NCBI GenBank assembly: GCA_027422505.1
Contig: JAPQWV010001076.1
Location: 62,001 to 126,000, forward strand
DNA: 64,000 bases
Direction: 5' to 3'
From: Craterostigma plantagineum
Lineage: Eukaryota; Streptophyta; Magnoliopsida; Lamiales; Linderniaceae
Part shown: positions 56,230 to 64,000 of the stretch, in pieces
Position numbering within the stretch: the first letter of the stretch is position 1
Layout: every line of letters begins with the position of its first letter
The notes under the pieces: generated by a model
Database searches by the model: none
Seen by the model: the letters and a program-made list of their open reading frames with translations, nothing else
What the model was told of the DNA's origin: nothing
Made by a program: the position numbers and the translations under genes

Positions 56230-56948
56230 GGCTTGTAAAATTTCAGAATCCCTTCGGTTTGTGTTAGCCAAAAATTACGTAACCGTCGCCCAAACTCATA
56301 TTTAACAAAAATATAACAATGCCAAACACTTTGGGCGATGGTAGTTAGACAGAAACCCTCGCCCAAACTCGTGTTTAAAAAAACTAAAAAATTAAAAAAA
56401 ATAAATAAATGTGAAACACCTTGGGCGACTGGTTTTTACGACGCAAACGTCGCCCAAACTAAACTAAAACAACAAAACTAATGAAATCTCAGATAAGGAC
56501 AAGACATGTTCGTGGATGCTTTATTAGTACAATCATTGATAATATTATAAAACCGTATGGTTATTATTGTGTGAATATTCGGTGATGATGTGTTACGCCT
56601 TTCACGTGGGTTTGCCTCGATTTGACGTCTCAAACCTATTTTCTTACACAGCTGATTTATTTCGCATCTTCAATATTCTATTTTAATTTTATTTTCTTTA
56701 ATCAAAGCAGCACCCTCACTATAAATGATAAGTGGTGGACTCAAAAAACATGGGCGACGGTTATTTGTGCGGAAACCGTCGCCGGAGGCTTTCGTCAATT
56801 ATAGGCGATGGTTTTGTCCAAAAAACCTTCGCCTATAACGAACAAAACCAAAATAATCATGAACGTGCCACCGCGTCCACTATAGATGACGGTTTTTGAG
56901 GAACCGTCGCCGGAGGTGCCGTCGCCTATGTATCATTTTCTACTAGTG
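56230..56948. mobile_element. Terminal part of a CACTA transposon
   Basis: The right end, read on the minus strand, begins CACTAGTAGAAAATGATACA, a CACTA-type terminal sequence. Inward lie many subterminal copies of CCGTCGCC or GGCGACGG (for example 56281, 56447, 56755, 56769, 56913), often as facing pairs around 15-25 bases. No transposase is seen and no second CACTA end occurs on the left, so this is a truncated or non-autonomous element. The left border is approximate. Confidence 0.7.
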
Positions 56949-57006
56949 AACAAGCTACTGGACACACACACACAAGCGACTAACAGCTAAAGACTAGCAA
57001 ACCAAC

Positions 57007-57483
57007 CTACCAAGCCACTCGCCACAATCTACAAATAGCAACCCGGTAAAGGTCATACTTAGAAGACGTACCACTACTCCTCATAGTAACCAACCCGAGT
57101 ACACATCCCACGAGTCTCTCAGCAGGAGTGATGATCTCCTCCCACCATCTTCTGTTTCGTGCCTGCCAGAAGTGATAGACAAGCGAAGCTAACCATGGCG
57201 TGAAGCAGCATGAAGAAGATGATTCCCCCGACAACGAGCCGACGCCCATCTAAGGCCCGCATGCCAATCCCTAAATGGCCAGAGCCATCTAATACTCCTC
57301 CGAAGCAATCAAATACGCTGTCTGAGAATGCACAATCGAAGAAAAGATGCTGGGCCATCTCATGGCAGCTCGTCGCAGAGTACACGGTGTGCCCGCTCTC
57401 TGAGCCACCCACGGCTTGTCCCTCGTTGCCAAGAGCTCCTGGATGCCAAGCCATAGGATAAACTCATGCCTCGGAACCCTCAA
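57007..57483 (-). pseudogene. LINE C-terminal zinc-binding domain (zf-RVT type)
   Basis: On the minus strand RVPRHEFILWLGIQELLATR and DKPWVAQRAGTPC are followed, after a frame change, by SCHEMAQHLFFDCAFSDSVF, the pattern of the zinc-binding domain at the end of plant L1-type ORF2 (C...C...E..HLFF.C..S). The last part, YHFWQARNRRWWEEI, ends with a stop at 57007, close to the usual end. No poly(A) tract remains; the CACTA end lies 58 bases away. Confidence 0.8.
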
Positions 57484-57697
57484 AGAACCCCCAAAAAGGA
57501 CCGCCTAATGCATAGGTGATCATCTGTATCGGATTGCCTCTCTGGCCAAATAAGCCGTCATGTTCCCATCCACTGCCCCAGTCCAAAGTATAGCATCATG
57601 ACTACCCAAAACCACTAGCGGTAGTGTACTCAACTTACCTTACCATTGCCCAGGCCAGTTCCATCCCTGCACATTGATAACAACACTCAATCGTGTG

Positions 57698-59330
57698 TCA
57701 GACGGCAGCCCCATCACAATGGGGCCGCGTGGGAAAACGCTCCAGCAGTGGTGTAGTCAGCAGCCAAGGGTCCTTCCATAGCCATAGCGTGGACCCATCC
57801 CCAAGAGTCGTTCGCAGGGATAGGGAAGGCCTGAATCGAACGAGAGTGTAGCCGCATCCTATATAGCCAAGCCACCCAAATAGAGTCAGGCGTACGTAGC
57901 ACACTTCACAGTTGCTTCATCCACAATAGATCCCATGCAACCTCAGATCTGAGCCCCATTCCCCCCTCAGCCACAGGCAAACACAGAACATCCCATGCAA
58001 CCTTCCCACATGACCCCCCATAGGAATTTTTGAAAGCGGGTATCCAAAGCCCAGGCGACAGGAAAACCCCCGACCATTACACATGCAGGGCTGAAGGACC
58101 GACTTGACTAGCTGTAGTCGACCAGCGTACGACAACTACTGGTTTAGCCAAGACCCAAGACGTTGATCGACCCATTGTAATAAAGGTGCACAGTCTCCTA
58201 TCGGGTGTCGAGAAGCGATAAGAGGTACCCCCAAGTAACGCACGAGCAGACGTCCCACTCGATAGCCCATAAGCAATTGCAGCTGCAGCGTCATACCTTC
58301 AGCCCGGTGCGAGAGGTAAATCTCACTCTTGTTAGGGTTAGGGTGTAGCCACGACAGAGACGCAAACCTCCCTAGAGCATCCTTCAGCACTCCAATCTAA
58401 ACGACATCAACATGACTGAAAAAGCAATAAATCATCAGCAAATGCTAAGGAGCTAGGCTCATCGACTCACTCTGCCAGTGATATTCGTGGCTCCTCAGAA
58501 ATGTATTTGGGAATCAGCCCATGTAGCACCTCCGTAGCTAACGTGAAGAGATACAACGATATGGGATCCCTTGTTGGAGTCCCTTTCTCCCCGCAAAGAA
58601 CCCTACCATCTGTCCATTCAGATTCAGTGAAAAGGTCGTTGCCATCAAGCACGACCAAAGGCATCCAATGTATGTGGGATGAAAGCCCATTGCCTCTAAG
58701 ACCGTCAACAAGAAGGTCGACTCCACCTTGTCATAAGCCTTGGCCAGATCCACCTTAAACATCGCCCTCGGCGGCCGGCCCTTCGAGTTACAGCCCAGGC
58801 AAAGCTCCTGCACCAAGAGAATGTTCTCACAAATGCGCCTTCCTGGAATGAATGCCGTCTGCGTCCCATGAACTAAGCCTCGCAGAGAAGGCTTTGGTCA
58901 ATTGGCCAAAATCTTAGATATCACCTTGTACAAGACATTGTAGCATGATATGAGCCAAAAATCCATCGCACGTCATGGCGACTCTCTCTTAGGGATCAAC
59001 GTGATGATCGTATCGTTGAGTACCGTTGAGTACCTTAAGTAACTTCACAGTTGTAAAAAGATCTTGGACAGCCCGAACATCATCACCTCCAATAACCCCC
59101 CACGCTGCCTTGAAGAAGGCAACCATATACCCATCAGGTCCATGAACTTTCTCATCCCCCATAAAGAAAAGTGCCTCACATACCTCCCTACTATCCACTG
59201 GACGAAATCGCATCCGCTGGGGAAAGCGTTTGCGTAATAGCACTCCGTACTTCGAAGCCGAGATTGATGATGCATGGGCTGACGATGCAATAGACTCCGA
59301 TAAGACCCAATGAGCTCGCCCCCCACCTAG
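57698..59330 (-). pseudogene. LINE reverse transcriptase (L1 type)
   Basis: From right to left: LFFMGDEKVHGPDGYMVAFF (59100-59200), the segment before reverse transcriptase; KVDLAKAYDKVESTFLLTVL (58740); GLQQG and SLYLFTLATEVLHGLI (58500-58570); SLAFADDLLLFQS with the catalytic FADD at 58431-58442, intact; NPNKSEIYLS and VRYLGVPLIASR (58150-58330), the thumb region. 57698-58135 is the poorly conserved linker with WLYRMRLHSRSI-like text. At least six frame changes and stops make it a relic. LINE reverse transcriptase copies its RNA at a nicked target. Confidence 0.8.
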
Positions 59331-60130
59331 TCAGGAGTCACCAGAAGGTCTCCATCCGCATTTTGTAGAGAGAAAATGCGATTAGTAGCTCGTCGCATGG
59401 ACACTCGTCGAACGAAGTATGAAGAACATTGATCGCCATCCTTCAGCCACACAAGCTTGGCTCGTTACGACAGGGCCATATGCTCAACCGCCACCGTCTT
59501 AGTAAAAAGCGCTCGACGGATCCTCTCAAAATCAAAAACTAGATCCTCATGTGGGTAGCGTGAAGAGACGTCCTGAGCAATGTCAAGGAATCGTCGCGCC
59601 TCAGCTACTTACGCCACTAGATTTCCTTTGGCCTGCCTCGTCTGTTGAAAAAATCGGTTTCAATAGCCTCAATCGCTGCATGCGACAAACATTGGGTTGC
59701 CATGGAGTGGAAGACTCCATATGCACTGAACCTTCTCGAGAAATGCATCATCCTTCGTGAAAAATTCTCGAAACGAAGCATCACCTTATGCTGACGCGGC
59801 GCCGTTGCGTGCTGGGCGAGCGATCTGACGATCAGGAAGAGCACAACGACAGAACGAATAAGGATAGTGGCAAACCACTGTGGGTTGCCCACATGCGGTC
59901 GAGTCGATGCCAAACCCCAGCGGCACCCATTTGCTGGTTGTACCACGTGAAAACCGGACCCATCGTAGGTAGCGTCATAAGATGCGCCCGCATTAGGTAT
60001 GCATGGAACTCCCATATCTTGCCTAGGTGGCGCTTTCCCTCTTCCCTCCACCGTGTGCAATATTGCAGTGAACTCTCCCAGGACCATCCATGCATATGCC
60101 CCACGGGTTTTGATGTGAATGAGCTCAATC
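59331..60130 (-). pseudogene. LINE endonuclease part and link to reverse transcriptase
   Basis: The minus strand encodes AYAWMVLGEFTAIL (normally WMVLGDFNAIL) and, in the next frame, GPVFTWYNQQMGAAGVWHRL and DRMW, matching the second half of L1-type endonuclease (FTW.N....RLDR.L). The first half of the endonuclease and ORF1 are missing, so the element is 5' truncated near 60130. 59331-59830 is a linker with ENFSRRMMHFSRRFSAYG and no clear motif. Confidence 0.7.
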
Positions 60131-60809
60131 GTAAGCAAGCTATGTTGAAGATTCACATATCGATCGGGCACGTAAGAAGATTTCGAGTAAAGAATTTCAA
60201 GGAAAATTTTAGCATGCTCATATTGAAGGTTCTTGAAGAAGTTAAGAACCTATTCATAGCAACTCAGAATAAAGAGGGTCAGAATATATATTTAATAACT
60301 TGATCGGGCAGAAACAACAATTGCAGAAAGTTCAGGGACTAAAGTGGAATTACCGAATGAAGGACCAAGATGCAATTTTCGTCCTTGGGCAAGATTTGCA
60401 CAAGATTTGCATGATTTTATATTCAAACTAATTAGATATTTATTTAGTAAGATTCTCCTAGATTTTCGCTTAAATATCTGTTAGTTTTTTATTTTATTCT
60501 ATATTTAGCTATGGCGTACTAATATAATAGGCCTTATTTCTCATTAGAGAAGAACCACATATATAATTTCGAGTTTCTTTATTGAATCTCTTCGAGTCTT
60601 TGTTACTCTTTCGTACGACGTTCGAACATCGTCTAACTCTTGCAAAAGCAGTGCGTTGTGAGAATAGATCTGAGACTTATCGTACGGCTTTACACATTCG
60701 ACGTCAGTCTGATTGGTCCAAGTCAGAAAAACACCCCACTCTGAGTTGGTCCATTTGTGGGCCCACTACGGTCCACACCATTCACTCTCATCGCTCTAGC
60801 GACCCTAGC
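60131..60809. other. Unassigned AT-rich, LTR-like stretch
   Basis: No gene with recognisable motifs. The sequence AGTTCAGGGACTAAAGTGG near 60330 and the CACATATATAATTTC region near 60553 look like parts of a retroelement LTR, but no PBS, PPT or second copy supports this. Confidence 0.35.
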
Positions 60810-63480
60810 CATCGCCACCATTTCTAGCGTTATCCTAAGTGCCTAACGAGTTAAGAGCTTGAAGAAACATGCGAAAGTGCGTATGAAATTTTTCCACTTT
60901 TCATAATGGAAGAAGTTTCGGTACAAGTCAAAAGAGTACATTTACATGTCAAAAGAATTACTTCGAGTCCTAACTACATGCTATGCCTTGTTACACGGGT
61001 TGTGTACATTCACCGCAAAAGAAATCCTATGCGCCCGGCCTCACAGGTCGTCATCCACGTACACACCACCCCCAAAATATGCTCGGAAGCTTCATAAGGC
61101 TGCCTTGCCGACTAGGCGATCACGTACCGTGCTCGACCTACAACAGACAACGTTAGGGTGAGCTAAAGTGCTCAGTAAGCGAAACCTATATGCATGCAGT
61201 GCACGTGTCCTAACTCGCAGTGACATCCGCATCAATGCATTTCTAGACATCACTCTCCTTTTTGTTCTCTTTTCCTTTCATATTGGGCCCTCGGCTTTTC
61301 CATCTCTATGCACCATCATAGAGCTCATTTCCATTTCATAAATATACATAAGTGTCAGGACACACAACTGAGAGGCCACCCTAGTTCGCAATTTGCATTC
61401 GACCGGGGCTAACGATGCCTTTTTGGCCCAATGCTGTCGTCGCTTAGAGGCAACCCCTATTCGTCTTTGTGGCACCTTTTTAGCCCAATGCGACCTGGGA
61501 GGCTCATAACGCCTTTTCAGCCCAACGGTCGACATTGAGAGGCAACCCCAGTACGCAAATTGTTGCTCGCATTGGGAGGCTAATATGCTTTCCGGCCCAA
61601 TGCGGTTCCGAAGGTGCCTTTTTAGCCCAGTGCGGCCTGGCACACGGGCACTTCACGCTAGCAGCCCACTCCGAGGTTGCTAACACCCGAAATACCCTCG
61701 GTGTCCCGTCTTCCCTCGGATCGCACCCTCCAGGTCGCAGTTCCCATCATAAGCGTCTTTAACCCAACATAATTGTAATTTCGGCGACGCCTTACCGCCA
61801 CCATGGTGACATAGGAGAGCCGTGACTCAACGATTGAGTCGACAACAGATGCCCATATCGGCAACTATACATCGTTCGCAGGCGATCCTGACTCATACAC
61901 ACGCTCGTGTGTTAAGCTTCGTACTAAACTTGTATGCACGTGATCATGTCGTGAGTCATATGCGTATGCATCTCAGGCTGTGAATAGTAAATAAAACATA
62001 TCACATAAACTTCACGTTCTGTCATGAAAGCACGTAGTCACATAATTTATGCACATCAAAGTCATGTGTTGTAGCTGAAGTGTAGTCTCCACTTACCTGG
62101 CGTCCGTAGATTTCTAGTTGCTGGTTCAGTGAACTTCCCTAGTTCTCGACCTTAAGCATAAAATAATGATATTAGTACTCTGTCTAATTTTCTTGACTAA
62201 CTAATTATCTTGAATACGTTGAACTAATTTCATACTTATAACTCGGGACACTTGCATAACCCGTGATTAATACTCCACTCGTGAATTTACTTAGCCTCGT
62301 ACCATTCGTGAACTTAAATATCTCACGAACTTCTTATGACCTATGGGGTTACTTCGCGAACTTATATAGTTCGTGGAGTTTATAAAATTCGTCCTTGAGC
62401 TATTTGCTAGCCAGTCCGGTGAATTTCCTAAAATTTCGTCCTTCAAACACGAAAAGGCCATAAAGTTAGTCTATAAATTATATTAATTGACTACGTAAAT
62501 TTTCGTTCCAAAATTCTATCAAAAACAACGTATGCCTACACCGAAGATCGACCCTGAAAACACCGATAGGCAAATTATGATCGGGCATTACGAGGGACTA
62601 TGCTCATTGGACTCGGAATATTTGTATCACTTAAGACATTTTAATCTAAGGGTTCAATTCGTGAAGTTACCCTAACTCGTGAAACCTAGTTCGCCAAGTT
62701 CATACTTTGCGAATTCATCTAGACCATACACACTTCGCGAACTCATTCCGTGATTTGCATGGAATTCGCGAACCGCATAGATTTGCCAAGTTGAACCGAG
62801 TCCGCCAATCTCAATGGGTTCGCCAACCATGGATTCGCCAAATTGGATTCGCAAAGTGTGTTTGGCCAGAGTTCGCTAACTTGAGTTCGCCAAGTGGTTG
62901 GTGTGCGAAATGCACTCGTGACTCGTAGAATTCGCGAAGTACCTTTGGCCCGCTGCCCTCCAATTCGCCAACCTTGTTGAGTTCGCCAAACTCACTTCGC
63001 GAATTGCCCCTCAAGACTGGTTTGCGGATTGCTTGGACCTTCATGTGACTCATGTGGGGTTCGTGAAATGGAGTTCGCCAAACTTTGCTCTAATTCGTGA
63101 AACTCCGCTTAATCGCAGAATACTCTACTTCGCGAATCCATGCAAGTGGAGGCATGGAGTTTGCGAACCTCATTCCACCGCTGATTCGCGAATCGGGTTC
63201 GCAAAGCTCCTAGTTCGCGACTTACTAGGTTCGCGAAAGCCTTTAAAGCTCATTTTGCGAACTACTCTAAAACCCTAAGTGAAGTCGTGACTTATTGAGT
63301 TTGCGAACCTCATTTTAGTTCGTCAAGTGCCCTAATTCAGGGCTTTCTTTAATTAGCAAACTTTTATAAATCGCGAATCCTCACATTTTGCGGCCTTGAA
63401 ACAGTTTGTAACACTTAAACTCTGGGGAAACTTCGATCTAAACCTTACCTTTCTCAAGTTCATGATGAAGACGAAGAACT
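60810..63480 (-). mobile_element. Diverged relative of the third chromovirus LTR
   Basis: It shares ordered blocks with 52442-55705: ATAATGGA...TACAAGTCAAAAGA (60905 and 52530), ATGCGCCCGGCCTCACAGGT (61029 and 52637), GATCACGTACCGTGCTC, AATTATGATCGGGC (62573 and 53905) and then a TTCGCGAA array. Order and orientation are the same. Divergence is high, and neither border nor PBS is clear. It may be an old solo LTR; the right border is approximate. Confidence 0.6.
62640..63400. repeat. TTCGCGAA / TTCGCCAA array in the diverged LTR
   Basis: Words such as TTCGCGAA, GTTCGCCAA, TTCGTGAA and TTTGCGAAC occur every 15-35 bases. The place in the LTR is the same as that of the 54040-54715 array, but the favoured words differ (more CGCGAA and CGCCAA here). 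Confidence 0.8.
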
Positions 63481-63574
63481 TCAAAACCCTAAAATCCCCA
63501 ATCGACCTAAAATACGATTTTGTGCAACTTCTAGTGTTCTAACCTCCTAGCTATGTAAGATTCGAACTAATAAC

Positions 63575-63811
63575 CTAACTTGAAAGTGAAAAACGTAAGA
63601 ACATTAGCAAGAATTTCATATCTTCTGATGTGTCCCAAAAAATAGCCCTCTGCGTTGGCGCGTAAATCAGCCCTTTTCTCCCATCGCCGCCGTAGGATGC
63701 CTGAAACACCAAAGAAAACAAGCTAGAAAGGCGCCGTTTCGGCGACACCCCTCCAACGCTCAAGTCAGATAAATCATCGTCATCAAAGAGGTGATCGCGG
63801 GTGCTAGGCAT
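63575..63811 (-). CDS. Short ORF with TATA box, possibly first exon of a host gene
   Basis: A 78-codon ORF starting MPSTRDHLFDDDDLSDLSVG and continuing SPKRRLSSLFSLVFQ, then ASYGGDGRKGLIYAPTQRA. The acidic then basic composition is not that of the surrounding repeats. A TATA sequence (TATAAAAGG, minus strand about 63862-63870) lies about 50-60 bases upstream of the ATG. A good acceptor-like CTTTGGTGTTTCAG within the ORF (about 63700-63713) means part of it may be intron. The ORF stops within 180 bases of the end of the LTR-like region, so a gene may have been cut by that element. No domain is recognised. Confidence 0.35.
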   Translation of the reverse strand: MPSTRDHLFDDDDLSDLSVGGVSPKRRLSSLFSLVFQASYGGDGRKGLIYAPTQRAIFWDTSEDMKFLLMFLRFSLSS

Positions 63812-63861
63812 GAATGTTGTTTTTTGTTTTAGAGTGCATACTGAAATTTTTCAATCGTTAC

Positions 63862-63870
63862 CTTTTATAC
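63862..63870 (-). promoter_or_regulatory. TATA box upstream of the ORF at 63811
   Basis: The minus strand reads AGTATAAAAGGTAACG. The distance to the ATG suits a short plant 5' leader. The flanking sequence to 64000 shows no other feature. Confidence 0.4.
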
Positions 63871-64000
63871 TGATCTCGTCTTCCCTTGCCCTGACCCGTT
63901 CGTCACCCAGTCCACTTCTTTCGCTGACTTCTCGTGGCGACATGGTCTTTCCCACGTTCTTTCCCACGTTCTCATCATATCCTTCTCTTGTCGTTCTCCT

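Overview
The window is plant nuclear DNA made almost entirely of nested, mostly decayed retrotransposons. I see no complete host gene. Support for a plant comes from initiator-Met and tRNA-Asp type primer-binding sites, Ty1/copia elements of Sirevirus and Tork type, Ty3/gypsy chromoviruses whose pol ends in a chromodomain-like tail, Athila-type and Tat-type gypsy sequences, a plant L1-type LINE, and a CACTA transposon end. A eudicot is likely, but the species cannot be read from the sequence.

Layout. 1-3401: 5' end of a minus-strand Sirevirus-like copia element (gag, long repetitive leader, PBS, 5' LTR) inserted in the gag of a plus-strand Sirevirus relic. 3403-15589: that relic, with gag tail, pol, a long spacer with several polypurine tracts and a short-motif array, a large extra ORF behind a splice-acceptor-like site, then PPT and LTR. 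15595-17255: tRNA-Asp PBS and Athila-type gag, broken by a truncated Tork copia (17271-21206). 21759-28920: 3' part of a minus-strand Tat-type element with 3' LTR, PPT, two paralogous antisense genes (each with a TATA box and one intron), a 166-bp tandem repeat and the end of integrase. 29045-32674: a minus-strand copia LTR and integrase scrap, with a 2.5-kb solo chromovirus LTR inserted (5-bp TSD). 32675-51636: a plus-strand chromovirus whose 5' LTR holds a complete minus-strand chromovirus (32882-42503, TSD ATTTA). 51637-55705: truncated gag, PBS and 3.3-kb LTR of a third, minus-strand chromovirus. 55706-56948: a 25-bp minisatellite and a CACTA end. 57007-60130: a minus-strand LINE relic. 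60131-64000: an unassigned LTR-like stretch, a diverged relative of the 52.4-55.7 kb LTR, and a short minus-strand ORF with a TATA box at the right edge.

How it works together. Gag, protease, integrase, reverse transcriptase and RNase H domains are the usual parts of LTR elements; PBS and PPT sites prime the two DNA strands, and LTR TATA boxes drive transcription. Most coding regions are frameshifted. Two sister LTRs differ mainly by one-base length changes, which looks like uncorrected long-read error, so some frameshifts may not be real.

Most unusual: short arrays built on CpG-containing motifs recur in spacers and LTRs of different families (TTCKCG-like at 1.6-2.7, 9.9-11.3, 54.0-54.7 and 62.6-63.4 kb; TGTCGA at 30.4, 34 and 41 kb). 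The TGTCGA arrays switch orientation. The Tat element carries two tandem antisense gene copies. Two chromovirus LTRs lie as a 2.5-kb inverted repeat.
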